Assembly (NCBI GenBank): GCA_023402395.1
Contig: JAEYGI010000063.1
Span: forward strand, 22,824 to 86,823
Direction of reading: 5' to 3'
DNA from: Bacillota bacterium
GTDB taxonomy: Bacteria; Bacillota; UBA4882; UBA8346
Length of the DNA stretch: 64,000 nt
The position numbers and the translations under genes were made by a program. This document shows positions 25,400 to 33,437 of the stretch, piece by piece. How positions within the stretch are numbered: the stretch's first letter is position 1; every line of letters starts with the position of its first letter. The notes beneath the pieces were generated by a model. The model had not been told where the DNA came from. It did not search any database and was given only the letters and a program-made list of their open reading frames with translations.

Positions 25400-25900
25400 A
25401 TGGGATCCCAGTTATTCATTTTGATTGCTGTATTTCTGCTCCCGGCCCTCATTGCGGCGTTTTCCGCCGAGTTATTGAGTGCCGCGATTGCGCTCTTGAT
25501 TTGCAGCGTCGGTCTGACGTTACTTCTTTTTAATATGGGAGCGCCGCTGGCGGCGGTCTTTGAACTCTCGGTCTGCGCCGGATTGATCACTGTGCTCTTT
25601 GTTAACACCATCAGTCTGATCAGTCCAGGCAGCCACGAGGAACGCTGTGAAAAAGTAAAGAATCACCGAAAGCGGTTCGCCTTATTGCCGGTGCTGGTGG
25701 CCGCAACCGGAATCGCGCTTTGGAACACTCAGCATTGGTGGGTCAAGGCGATCCCGATCGCCCGGATGCAGGAAACCCAAACCATCGGAGAGATCCTGTG
25801 GGGAGTCCGTGGCCTTGATTTGGTCGGCCAGGTGGCGATGATGCTGGTCGGCGTTTATGGCGTGGTAGTTTTGTTTAAGCGAGGTAAGGCAAATGGCTGA
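25400..25900 (+). CDS. NuoJ-like membrane subunit
   Basis: A 166-aa membrane protein with the NuoJ-type core LLLFNMGAPLAAVFELSVCAGLITVLFVNTISL, where the conserved helix-3 region lies in complex I. There are about five hydrophobic segments with a polar loop (residues about 72-95, SHEERCEKVKNHRKR). ATG 25400 was chosen over ATG 25394 because GGAGGT ends directly before 25394, leaving ideal spacing only for 25400. It overlaps the next gene by 8 bp. Confidence 0.75.
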   Translation: MGSQLFILIAVFLLPALIAAFSAELLSAAIALLICSVGLTLLLFNMGAPLAAVFELSVCAGLITVLFVNTISLISPGSHEERCEKVKNHRKRFALLPVLVAATGIALWNTQHWWVKAIPIARMQETQTIGEILWGVRGLDLVGQVAMMLVGVYGVVVLFKRGKANG

Positions 25901-26201
25901 TTATTTCGGAATGAACTGGATTTTCGTGGTTTTGATGGTGGTCATTGGTCTTTATACGTTATTGGCCGCCAAAAACATGTTGCGGATATTAATCGGTTTT
26001 GAGATCATGGCCAAAGGAGTCACTCTGGCGATTATCACCGCCGGCTCGTCCAACGGCCGGATTGCGCTGGGACAGTCGCTGGCCATCACGATCATCGTGG
26101 TGGAAGTGGTCTTCATCGCCATCGCTCTGGCCATTGTCATGGTCGCCCAAAAGAAGCATCAATCGATGGATGTCCGTAAATTGACCAACTTGAAGGGGTG
26201 A
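25893..26201 (+). CDS. NuoK-like membrane subunit
   Basis: A 102-aa three-helix protein with the NuoK/MrpC pattern: GLYTLLAAKNMLRILIGFEIMAKGVTLAI (conserved helix-2 Glu) and LAITIIVVEVVFIAIALAIV with a second membrane Glu. These two glutamates are part of the ion path in complex I. It overlaps both neighbours closely, so it is in the operon. Confidence 0.87.
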   Translation: MADYFGMNWIFVVLMVVIGLYTLLAAKNMLRILIGFEIMAKGVTLAIITAGSSNGRIALGQSLAITIIVVEVVFIAIALAIVMVAQKKHQSMDVRKLTNLKG

Positions 26202-26206
26202 GAACA

Positions 26207-26536
26207 ATGAACGGCGTAAATGCGATCCTCCTGCCCCCAGTAGCCTTTCTGGTGTTTTTGGTATTGGGAATTATCTTACTTGGTTTCGGCGCGCTGATTT
26301 CGGCCAAGGGCAGATCATATAAGGGGAAGAAAACACAGTATGCTTGCGGCGAGGATGTTCCCGCGGCAAAGCTCCAACCAGATTATTCCAGCTTTTTTCC
26401 GTTTGCGTTATTTTTTACAATTATCCATGTAACCGCGTTGATTATGGCGACCATCCCTTCGGGAAACATCGCCCTGATGGGCATATTATATATGACCGGA
26501 GTGGCGCTTTCTTTATATACTCTTACGGTGAGGTGA
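26207..26536 (+). CDS. NuoA-like membrane subunit
   Basis: A 109-aa protein with three hydrophobic segments and the NuoA loop YACGEDVPAAKLQPDYSSFF, where complex I has YECG followed by a conserved region contacting the quinone-site subunits. NuoA-type subunits are typical of complex I and Fpo, and their presence beside a [NiFe] hydrogenase core is notable. ATG 26207 was chosen over GTG 26198, which overlaps the previous gene; AAGGGGTGAG lies upstream. Confidence 0.75.
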   Translation: MNGVNAILLPPVAFLVFLVLGIILLGFGALISAKGRSYKGKKTQYACGEDVPAAKLQPDYSSFFPFALFFTIIHVTALIMATIPSGNIALMGILYMTGVALSLYTLTVR

Positions 26537-26542
26537 GAACCA

Positions 26543-27010
26543 ATGCTGAAAAAGATCGTACGTTGGGCCCGGGTGAAGTCTCCTTGGGTGCTGCACTTCA
26601 ATACCGGATCCTGTAACGCCTGCGATATCGAGGTCGTCGCCGCGCTTACTCCCAAGTTCGACTTGGAACGGTTCGGCGTTCAATTAAAAGGAACCCCGCG
26701 TCATGCGGACATTATTCTTTGTTCCGGGCCGCTGACCCGTCAGATCAAAGATCGCTTGGTGCGGGTCTACGAACAGATGCCGGAACCGAAGTTTATCGTG
26801 GCGGTCGGAACCTGCGCCTGTTCCGGGGGTGTTTTTAACGGCTGCTACAATGTGATGGGTGGGATCGATTCATCGATTCCGGTCGCGGCCTACATCCCCG
26901 GTTGTCCGGCCAGCCCCGAGGCGATCATCGACGGCGTGGTCAAGTTATTGGAAAAATACGATAATCCGGATGACGAAAGTCCGAAAGAGGAGGCGGCATC
27001 CCATGAATAA
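26543..27010 (+). CDS. [NiFe] hydrogenase small subunit (NuoB-like)
   Basis: A 155-aa soluble subunit carrying the proximal [4Fe-4S] cluster. Cysteines are seen in TGSCNACDIE, VGTCACSGG and PGCPASPE, the standard C-x2-C, C, C arrangement shared by NuoB and group 4 hydrogenase small subunits. GSCNACDIE is the hydrogenase-like form. It partners with the large subunit encoded two genes downstream and overlaps the NuoC-like gene by 8 bp. Confidence 0.93.
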   Translation: MLKKIVRWARVKSPWVLHFNTGSCNACDIEVVAALTPKFDLERFGVQLKGTPRHADIILCSGPLTRQIKDRLVRVYEQMPEPKFIVAVGTCACSGGVFNGCYNVMGGIDSSIPVAAYIPGCPASPEAIIDGVVKLLEKYDNPDDESPKEEAASHE

Positions 27011-27461
27011 TGAGGAATTAACTCAATTTTTAGCCCAGCGGTTCCCGGAAGTGATTACCGACGTAACGGTCGCCCGGGAGCGCCGGGTGTTTGGAACCAC
27101 CACCCCTGATAAGCTCGTGGAAGTTACGCGCGCTTTGCAAGAGGCGGGCATGGTCAATATTGGCACGATTACCGGACTCGATAGCGGCGCTAATTTTGAA
27201 GTAATCTATCATTTCTATAACAATGCCGGTTTGATGTTCAATCTGAAAGTTTTCACGCCGCGGGACAATCCGGTGCTTCCCAGCGTGACCGAGGTTTATC
27301 CGGGCACCTTCCTTTATGAGCGGGAATTGATGGATCTGTTCGGAATCGTGGTTGAAGGGACTCCGCCGTCCCGGCGCTATCCGTTGCCGGATGATTGGCC
27401 GGCGGGACAGTACCCATTGCGGAAGGACTGGAAAGGCCTTCCCGAGGAAGGAGTGGAATAA
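27003..27461 (+). CDS. NuoC-like (30-kDa) subunit
   Basis: A 152-aa protein with the NuoC signature near its end: VYPGTFLYERELMDLFGIVVEG followed by SRRYPLPDDWPAGQYPLRKDW. This scaffolding subunit joins the small and large subunits. ATG 27003 is inside the end of the previous gene. In some group 4 hydrogenases and in E. coli complex I it is fused to the large subunit; here it is separate. Confidence 0.92.
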   Translation: MNNEELTQFLAQRFPEVITDVTVARERRVFGTTTPDKLVEVTRALQEAGMVNIGTITGLDSGANFEVIYHFYNNAGLMFNLKVFTPRDNPVLPSVTEVYPGTFLYERELMDLFGIVVEGTPPSRRYPLPDDWPAGQYPLRKDWKGLPEEGVE

Positions 27462-27462
27462 C

Positions 27463-28656
27463 GTGGCAGAGATCAAGATACCGATTGGGCCGCAGCATCC
27501 GGCGCTCAAAGAGCCGGAGAGTTTTAACCTGATCCTGGAGGGTGAGAAGATCGTCGATGCCGAGGTCAAGTTGGGATACAATCACCGGGGCATCGAGAAG
27601 GCTTGTGAGAGCCGCAGCTATATTCAGAGTCTTTATCTGACCGAGCGGGTCTGCGGAATTTGTTCGCATGCCCATTCCACCGCCTACATCATGGCGGTGG
27701 AGGAGATCGCCAAGGTGCAGGTTCCGGAGCGGGCCGAGTATATTCGGGCGATCATCGGGGAATTGGAGCGGCTTCACAGCCATCTCTTGTGGTTGGGAGT
27801 GGCCGGTCACGAAGTCGGTTTTGATACGTTGTTCATGTACGCCTGGCGCGACCGGGAAGTAGTCATGGATTTGCTGGCGCTGATCTCGGGGAACCGGGTG
27901 AACTACGGAATTAATACCATCGGGGGTGTCCGGCGGGACATCAGCGCCGAGCAAGCCCAAGAAATCTTGGGAATCCTCGATCATCTGACCGCCCGGACCG
28001 AGTATTATATCAAGATTGTCACCGAAGAGACCACGTTTATAGGGCGGCTGGACGGAGTCGGCAAACTGTCGACCGAGGACGCTTTGAGTCTTGGCGCCGT
28101 GGGACCGGTGGGACGGGGTTCGGGAATCGCCAGGGACACCCGGAAAGATGATCCCTATGGCGCTTACAAAACACTGGACGTCAAGGTCATTTCTAACAAT
28201 CATTGCGATGTGTTGGGCCGGAGCATTGTCCGTGTCTTTGAACTTTTGGAGAGCTACAAAATGCTTCATACTCTGGTGAGCAATCTTCCGGAAGGGCCGA
28301 TCGCGGTCAAAGTGCCGCGGAAGATTCCGGCCGGTGAGGCGGTCGCCCGTTATGAGGCGCCGCGTGGTGAAAATATTCATTACGTCCGTTCCAACGGAAC
28401 CGAGATTCCGGAGCGGGTCAAGGTCCGGGCGCCAACCCTGGCCAACCTGGCGGCGATCCGGCATATGTTGCGTGGCGGGTACCTGGCGGATTTCCCAATC
28501 GTTGTCGCCGCCATTGACCCCTGCTTCTCCTGCACTGACCGGTCCATTCAGCTGGTTGACGGGAAGCGTTCGTCCACGCTGGAGTGGGGTCAGCTCCGGG
28601 AGTATAGCATCAAATGGTATCAGAATCGGGGACTCGATCTGTCCCGACTCAAATAG
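27463..28656 (+). CDS. Group 4 [NiFe] hydrogenase large (catalytic) subunit
   Basis: 397 aa. All four nickel-binding cysteines are present: Cys64 and Cys67 in ERVCGICSHAHS and Cys354 and Cys357 in DPCFSCTDR. Complex I NuoD has lost these, so this is a true hydrogenase. The start IKIPIGPQHPALKEPESF and NHRGIEKACE are shared with NuoD. After DPCFSCTDR 37 more residues follow (ending GLDLSRLK), resembling the removable tail of HycE; a HycI-type protease gene closes the operon, so C-terminal processing is expected. GTG 27463 has GGAAGGAG 9 nt upstream. Confidence 0.94.
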   Translation: MAEIKIPIGPQHPALKEPESFNLILEGEKIVDAEVKLGYNHRGIEKACESRSYIQSLYLTERVCGICSHAHSTAYIMAVEEIAKVQVPERAEYIRAIIGELERLHSHLLWLGVAGHEVGFDTLFMYAWRDREVVMDLLALISGNRVNYGINTIGGVRRDISAEQAQEILGILDHLTARTEYYIKIVTEETTFIGRLDGVGKLSTEDALSLGAVGPVGRGSGIARDTRKDDPYGAYKTLDVKVISNNHCDVLGRSIVRVFELLESYKMLHTLVSNLPEGPIAVKVPRKIPAGEAVARYEAPRGENIHYVRSNGTEIPERVKVRAPTLANLAAIRHMLRGGYLADFPIVVAAIDPCFSCTDRSIQLVDGKRSSTLEWGQLREYSIKWYQNRGLDLSRLK

Positions 28657-28677
28657 GGTGATGGTGGTGTTTATCTG

Positions 28678-29625
28678 ATGAGCATTAGCTGGAGTCTCTT
28701 TTATATGTTGGTGTTCCCGGGATTTCTCTTTCTCAGCTTCTATGGGATGGCTTGTGAATGGGTTGACCGGAAACTATACGCCCGTTTTCAAAACCGGATC
28801 GGACCGCCCTGGTATCAACCGGAGGCCGACTTCATCAAATTAATGGCCAAGGAAGAGATCATACCCGAAGCGGCGGATCCGGTGATGTTCCGGATGCTGC
28901 CCGTCGTGGCCCTGGCCGCTGTCCTGACCGCGTTTCTTTATATCCCGGTCTGGGGAACTCAAGCTGCTTTCTCGTTCGAGGGCGATTTGGTGGTTGTCTT
29001 TTACCTGCTGACCATTCCGACGCTCACCTTCTTTCTGGCCGGGTGGCATTCGACTTCGCTTTTTGCGACGATTGGGTCGGTACGAAATCTAACCCAGCTC
29101 TTCGCCTATGAGGTCCCCTTGCTGCTGGTCCTGCTTGGTCCGGCATTACTAGCCGGAACCTGGTCCATCAGCGGGATCACGGCTTTCTTCGTCAAACATC
29201 CGGTATACCTCTTTGCGAACTTCCTTGGGTTTTTGGTGGCATTGATCGCGGCTCAAGGAAAATTGGAACGGGTGCCCTTCGATATTCCGGAAGCGGAGAC
29301 CGAAATCGTCGCCGGCAGTTTCACCGAATTCAGCGGGAAGCTGCTGGGGATTTTCCGGCTCGCCATCGACCTGGAGATGGTGGTAGTCGCCACGTTGTTA
29401 TCGGCGGTGTTTTGGGGCGGTTCGCTTGGGCTCCATCCCGTCCTCGGATTTATCCTGTTTATCGTTAAAACAATGGTGATCGTGGTGATCTTTACCATTT
29501 TCCGGAGCGTGATGGCCCGGATCCGGATCGAACAGATGATGAAGTTCTGCTGGAATATACTGGCCCCTGCCGCGTTGCTGCAGTTGTTGATCAATGTGGT
29601 GCTGAAAATTACTGTGCTGAAATGA
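28678..29625 (+). CDS. NuoH-like membrane subunit
   Basis: A 315-aa protein with eight predicted helices that anchors the soluble arm to the membrane arm. Visible NuoH features: EWVDRKLYARFQNRIGPPWYQPEADFIKL, FAYEVPLLLVLLGPAL, and the loop RVPFDIPEAETEIVAGSFTEFSGKLLG, where complex I has its acidic quinone-chamber residues. ATG 28678 follows GGTGATGGTGG. The FDIPEAETE loop is strongly kept. Confidence 0.93.
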   Translation: MSISWSLFYMLVFPGFLFLSFYGMACEWVDRKLYARFQNRIGPPWYQPEADFIKLMAKEEIIPEAADPVMFRMLPVVALAAVLTAFLYIPVWGTQAAFSFEGDLVVVFYLLTIPTLTFFLAGWHSTSLFATIGSVRNLTQLFAYEVPLLLVLLGPALLAGTWSISGITAFFVKHPVYLFANFLGFLVALIAAQGKLERVPFDIPEAETEIVAGSFTEFSGKLLGIFRLAIDLEMVVVATLLSAVFWGGSLGLHPVLGFILFIVKTMVIVVIFTIFRSVMARIRIEQMMKFCWNILAPAALLQLLINVVLKITVLK

Positions 29626-29699
29626 TGGCTGATAGGTGGTCGTACTCAAATCAGACCGGCGGCTGTCTTTGAAAGCAACAGACTATGAGGTGTTCTGCG

Positions 29700-30053
29700 A
29701 TGAAACATCCGGGACGGATTATTCCCGAAATCTTCAGGATGCTGGTTAAAAAACCGGCGACTGTCAATTACCCGCAAGAAAAGAAAGTGATGCCCAAGAA
29801 CTTCCGGGGCAAGATCAAGTTTGATTCCAAGGCTTGCATTGGCTGTAAGATTTGCATGCGCGACTGCCCGGCCAAAGCGATTGAGATTTCGCCGACTGGA
29901 CAGGAGAAGGTGTTCAAGTCCAAATTCTATCTCGACCGGTGCATCTTTTGTGCGCAATGCGTCGATTCCTGTCCTCGCAAAGCCTTATCCTCCACCACTG
30001 AGTTTGAGCTGGCTCATTTTGACCGGAAGAAGCTTGAGGAAGATCAGGAATGA
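29700..30053 (+). CDS. NuoI-like 2x[4Fe-4S] ferredoxin subunit
   Basis: A 117-aa protein with two bacterial-ferredoxin motifs, CIGCKICMRDCPAKAI and CIFCAQCVDSCPRKAL, both with intact C-x2-C-x2-C-x3-CP. It would accept electrons from reduced ferredoxin and pass them to the small-subunit cluster. ATG 29700 was preferred to ATG 29685 because GAGGT lies 7 nt upstream. No NuoE/F/G input module is encoded, so ferredoxin rather than NADH is the likely donor. It overlaps the protease gene by 4 bp. Confidence 0.92.
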   Translation: MKHPGRIIPEIFRMLVKKPATVNYPQEKKVMPKNFRGKIKFDSKACIGCKICMRDCPAKAIEISPTGQEKVFKSKFYLDRCIFCAQCVDSCPRKALSSTTEFELAHFDRKKLEEDQE

Positions 30054-30541
30054 ACGAGATCATCGAGCGACTAGCCGCAATCTGGGAGAAGGAAACCCGG
30101 TTGGTTTTTTTGGGGGTGGGTTCTCCGTTACGGGCCGATGATTCGGTCGGCCTTTTCATTGTCGAGGAGTTGGAAAAAGGGTTGGCTGCTACTGCCGGGA
30201 AGGAACTCCGGTTTTACCTCGGCGAGTCCGCGCCGGAGAACTTTTCCGGGGCGATCCGGGAGTTTGGGCCTTCCACGGTGATTGTCTTCGATGCCGCGGA
30301 ATTCGGGGCGGCGCCGGGAACCTTTCGCTTAATTGAAGCGGACGAGATCGGCGGCGCCAGCTTCTCAACCCATATGCTACCCTTGCACGTTCTGACCAAT
30401 TATCTGACGGCTTCGGCCGGGTGCCGGATTCTAGTCATCGGGATCCAGCCCAAACTGTTGGAATTCGGCTATCCGTTGACTCTCAAGGTACAGTCGGCGG
30501 CCGTCGGTTTTGTGAGGGAATTGGCGGCCCGGGTGGGGTAA
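30050..30541 (+). CDS. Hydrogenase maturation protease (HycI type)
   Basis: A 163-aa protein starting with the protease signature VFLGVGSPLRADDSVGLFIVEELE; acidic residues in RADDSVG and VFDAAEFGA and the His in STHMLPLHVL match the nickel-probing residues of HycI. It removes the C-terminal tail of the large subunit after nickel insertion. The start overlaps the NuoI-like stop (ATGA) and a terminator follows, so it is the last gene of the operon. Its specific pairing with the 37-residue tail of the large subunit supports the hydrogenase call. Confidence 0.9.
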   Translation: MNEIIERLAAIWEKETRLVFLGVGSPLRADDSVGLFIVEELEKGLAATAGKELRFYLGESAPENFSGAIREFGPSTVIVFDAAEFGAAPGTFRLIEADEIGGASFSTHMLPLHVLTNYLTASAGCRILVIGIQPKLLEFGYPLTLKVQSAAVGFVRELAARVG

Positions 30542-30559
30542 ATCGAAAAAATTGTTGTA

Positions 30560-30591
30560 AAACCACCGGCGTTCTTGCCGGTGGTTTTTTT
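30560..30591 (+). terminator. Rho-independent terminator of the hydrogenase operon
   Basis: AACCACCGGC pairs with GCCGGTGGTT around GTTCTT, followed by a T run to 30591. Confidence 0.92.
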
Positions 30592-30662
30592 ATCGCCCGT
30601 AACGTAGCGGTCCATGGGCACATATGATAAACCGTCCGATTTTTTTGCAAGGATGTGATCCC

Positions 30663-32117
30663 ATGGAAATTTACGTGATCCAACCGGGCGACAGCTTGTT
30701 CCTAATTGCCCAGCGTTTTGGAACGACAGTGGCCGCGATTCAAGCGCTGAATCAACTTTCCAACCCCGGCCGGCTGGTAGTGGGGCAGGCAATTCTGATT
30801 CCGCCCCCTCCCGAGCCGCTCGAACCGCTTCGTTACACTGTCCAGCGGGGAGACAGCCTCTTTGCCATCGCGCAACTTTTTGGGGTCACGGGCAACGCCA
30901 TCGCCCAGGCCAACAATATCGCCAATCCCAATTTGATTCAGGCCGGACAGTCTTTGCTCATTCCCGGATGGTCCCAGGTCGTTTATACGGTTCAGCCTGG
31001 GGATAGCTTATATATGATCGCCAATCGCTACGGCGTCTCCGTCAACTGGCTCGCCAGAGTCAACGGGATCGCCGACCCGGCCTCCATCTATCCCGGCCAG
31101 GTCATAATTGTCCCGCAACCAGCGTCGGAGCGGCCCCTGGCCGAGGTGATGGGGTATTTTCAAACCGCGAACACCAGCGGTTTGGAACGGACCTTGACCC
31201 AATATGGAGACTACCTTACCTACGGGGTGCTGTTCCAATATCCGGTCGACGCCGCCGGATCGATTACCATACCGGCCACCACCGAACGAGCGGTTGCGAT
31301 CATGCGAGCCAACAACGTTCGCCCGTTGCCTTCGGTCACCAATTACGGCCCCAATGGCTTTGACCCGGATCTGGCCCGGACGATCATGAGTGACGAGGCC
31401 GTGAAGGCGCGGACCATTGCCAATATTCTGGCGCTGCTTGACCGCTATGGGTTTGCCGGGGTTAATATTGACTTTGAAAATATGCATCCGGAGGACCGGC
31501 AGCTTTATAACGCATTCGTCCGCGATCTGGCCGCTGCGCTCCGGCCGCGGGGCTATCCGGTGACCCTGGCGGTCGCGCCCAAATATTCCGACCAGGCCAA
31601 TCAGCCTTGGGTTGGAGCCTTTGATTACGCCACCCTCGGCCAACTCGCCGACATCATTTTTATCATGACCTATGAATGGGGCTGGATCGGCGGTCCGCCG
31701 ATGGCCGTCGCCCCGCTCAACCTGGTCCGGCGGACCATTGCCTATGCGACATCCCTGATTCCGGCTAACAAAATTATTATGGGCGTTCCTTTTTACGGAT
31801 ACAATTGGCCGCTGCCGGACACTCCCGAGACGCTGGCGACGCCGGTTAATTTGATTGAAGTATATTCGCTGGCCTACGATAACGGAGCGGCCATTAATTA
31901 CAATCCGACCGCCCAGTCGCCCTGGTTCCGCTATACCGATCAACAGGGCCGGGGCCATGAGGTCTGGTTTGAAGATGTCCGGTCGCTGGCCGCCAAGTAC
32001 GAGACAGCCCGAGAATTCGGACTGCGCGGGGTCGGATACTGGAGTTTTCTGAATGACCCATACGGTACGCCGCAAAACTGGCCGGTACTTGAGAATACGT
32101 TTATTATCGCCAAATGA
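30663..32117 (+). CDS. LysM x3 + GH18 spore-type peptidoglycan hydrolase (YaaH-like)
   Basis: 484 aa without a signal peptide. Three LysM domains (about residues 3-46, 56-100, 107-150), each with (Y/V)-x-(I/V)-Q-x-GDSL and a final QxxxIP-type strand, are followed by a GH18 domain (about 155-480) with the catalytic-motif variant GVNIDFENM and GVPFYGYNWPLPD. YaaH/YkvQ-type enzymes sit in the spore coat and act in germination. ATG 30663 was chosen because AAGGATG lies about 10 nt upstream; an in-frame ATG at 30624 lacks a ribosome site. The gene stands alone. Confidence 0.9.
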   Translation: MEIYVIQPGDSLFLIAQRFGTTVAAIQALNQLSNPGRLVVGQAILIPPPPEPLEPLRYTVQRGDSLFAIAQLFGVTGNAIAQANNIANPNLIQAGQSLLIPGWSQVVYTVQPGDSLYMIANRYGVSVNWLARVNGIADPASIYPGQVIIVPQPASERPLAEVMGYFQTANTSGLERTLTQYGDYLTYGVLFQYPVDAAGSITIPATTERAVAIMRANNVRPLPSVTNYGPNGFDPDLARTIMSDEAVKARTIANILALLDRYGFAGVNIDFENMHPEDRQLYNAFVRDLAAALRPRGYPVTLAVAPKYSDQANQPWVGAFDYATLGQLADIIFIMTYEWGWIGGPPMAVAPLNLVRRTIAYATSLIPANKIIMGVPFYGYNWPLPDTPETLATPVNLIEVYSLAYDNGAAINYNPTAQSPWFRYTDQQGRGHEVWFEDVRSLAAKYETAREFGLRGVGYWSFLNDPYGTPQNWPVLENTFIIAK

Positions 32118-32120
32118 TTA

Positions 32121-32148
32121 AAAAAGCGCCCGGGCCATCCCGGGCGCC
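32121..32148 (-). terminator. GC-rich hairpin with T run on the minus strand
   Basis: GCGCCCGGG pairs with CCCGGGCGC around CCAT. The six A at 32121-32126 form a T run when read on the minus strand. No minus-strand gene is evident to its right, so it either serves the plus strand poorly or ends an antisense transcript. Confidence 0.5.
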
Positions 32149-32305
32149 GCTGATCAGCGAAAAGAGCAAGAAAAGAGGGGAAGAAGCAATTCTTCCTCCA
32201 AATGACAATGATTGGATCCGCTCGTGAACCGTTTCCGTGGAAGGAATAGCGATTCCGTTGTTGAATACAATGATCATAGCCGACTACCTGGAAAGGACGT
32301 AACTC

Positions 32306-32926
32306 ATGCTCAAGGCGTTCATCTTTGATCTTGGCAATGTGCTTATCAAAATTTCCACGGAGAAGATCTTTCAATCCTGGGGCTCCCAATCCGGTTTGGA
32401 CTGGCGGGAGATCAAGGAACGGTTCCGCTTTGATGATCAATATTATCAGTTTGAACGGGGAGCCTTGACTCCGGCTCAATATTTTAAGCATATCCGGTCC
32501 GAGTTTTGCCTGCCGCTCTCCGATGCCGAGATGGAGACGGGATGGAACGCGATCTTTGACGGCAAGGTTCATGGCGCTGACCGGCTTCTTAAGGCGTTGG
32601 CCAGGAGTTACCGGGTGGTAGTGCTCAGCAACACCAATGAACCCCATGTTAAATTCTTTCAATCGGCTTATCATGAAGTCTTGCAACCATGCGAGCGGAT
32701 CTTTGTCTCCAATGAAATCGGGATCAGAAAACCGGAGACCGGAGCTTACCGGACGGTCATTGATTATTTGCAATTAAAGCCGGAGGAGATCGTTTTCTTC
32801 GACGATTTGCCTGAAAACATCGTCGCTGGCCGCCGGCTTGGGATCATTGGCATTCAGTTCGCCGGCTGTGAAGCGGTGATCCAGGAATTAAAAAAGATTG
32901 GGATCGAATTGGAGCAAGCTTCGTAA
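32306..32926 (+). CDS. HAD-superfamily phosphatase (HAD-IA, YihX-like)
   Basis: A 206-aa hydrolase with the HAD motifs in order: motif I FIFDLGNVLI (nucleophile Asp with the DLGN form of YihX-type sugar phosphatases), motif II VVLSNTNEPH, motif III Lys in GIRKPETGAY, motif IV FFDDLPENI. A helical cap lies between motifs I and II. YihX acts on alpha-glucose-1-phosphate; the substrate here is not known. AAAGGA precedes the ATG. Neighbouring genes give no pathway hint. Confidence 0.87.
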   Translation: MLKAFIFDLGNVLIKISTEKIFQSWGSQSGLDWREIKERFRFDDQYYQFERGALTPAQYFKHIRSEFCLPLSDAEMETGWNAIFDGKVHGADRLLKALARSYRVVVLSNTNEPHVKFFQSAYHEVLQPCERIFVSNEIGIRKPETGAYRTVIDYLQLKPEEIVFFDDLPENIVAGRRLGIIGIQFAGCEAVIQELKKIGIELEQAS

Positions 32927-32932
32927 GATCTT

Positions 32933-32968
32933 CATGACTCCCCGGACTTTGGCCGGGGAGCCGTCATG
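32933..32968. repeat. Inverted repeat downstream of the HAD gene
   Basis: CTCCCCGG (32938-32945) pairs with CCGGGGAG (32953-32960); outer CATGA and TCATG also pair. No T run follows, so it is only a possible terminator. Confidence 0.55.
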
Positions 32969-33061
32969 CTCATTCACCCCCGGAGAACCAGACTCGCAAT
33001 CTATCAACCGGTTGCCAACCGCCCCAACGATCATTCTATTCAAAATCCCCAACATGTTGTT

Positions 33062-33334
33062 AAAATTCCACATTATCTTATCAGAACTCCACATTCAACC
33101 ACAAAATCGAAAGCATCCGAAAGCAAACGAAAGTATTTTGTTGTCAAATCGAAAGTAATCGAAAGCAAACGAAACCATTCTGTTGTCAAATCGAAAGAAA
33201 CCGAAAGGAAACGAAAGTGTTTTGTTGCCGAATCGAAAGTATTCGAAAGCAAATGAAATCATTCCGAAAGCAAACGAAAGGATTCGAAAGGGAAATATCA
33301 ATTGGAAGGAACAAAATGAAAAACGCGGGGACGA
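33062..33334 (+). repeat. 21/42-bp phased repeat tract with helically spaced GAAA runs
   Basis: From 33104 units alternate as AAATCGAAAG-type and AAACGAAAG-type 21-mers, giving 42-bp pairs at 33104, 33146, 33188 and 33230, with more degenerate 21-mers to about 33334. Two earlier 21-bp units share CCACATT at 33068 and 33089, exactly 21 bp apart. Inside each 42-bp pair CGAAAG recurs at 10-bp steps. Frames are open on both strands (minus strand gives a Phe-rich pattern like YFRFDNK-ILSFAFG), but no ribosome site supports a gene. Confidence 0.82.
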
Positions 33335-33437
33335 ACTGAACGGGAGGCTGGCAAGGATAGCATGAATGACCATCGCAATTTTTTACAAGCATTCCCCTTC
33401 GGACGGGATTTATAATTGAAAAAACGGAGGGGATATT

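Noticed and set aside
27253..28464. 403-codon minus-strand frame opposite the hydrogenase large subunit
   Set aside because: Shadow frame; the plus-strand protein has all catalytic motifs.
33104..33300. Possible CRISPR array at 33 kb
   Set aside because: The 42-bp units diverge throughout without separate repeat and spacer parts.
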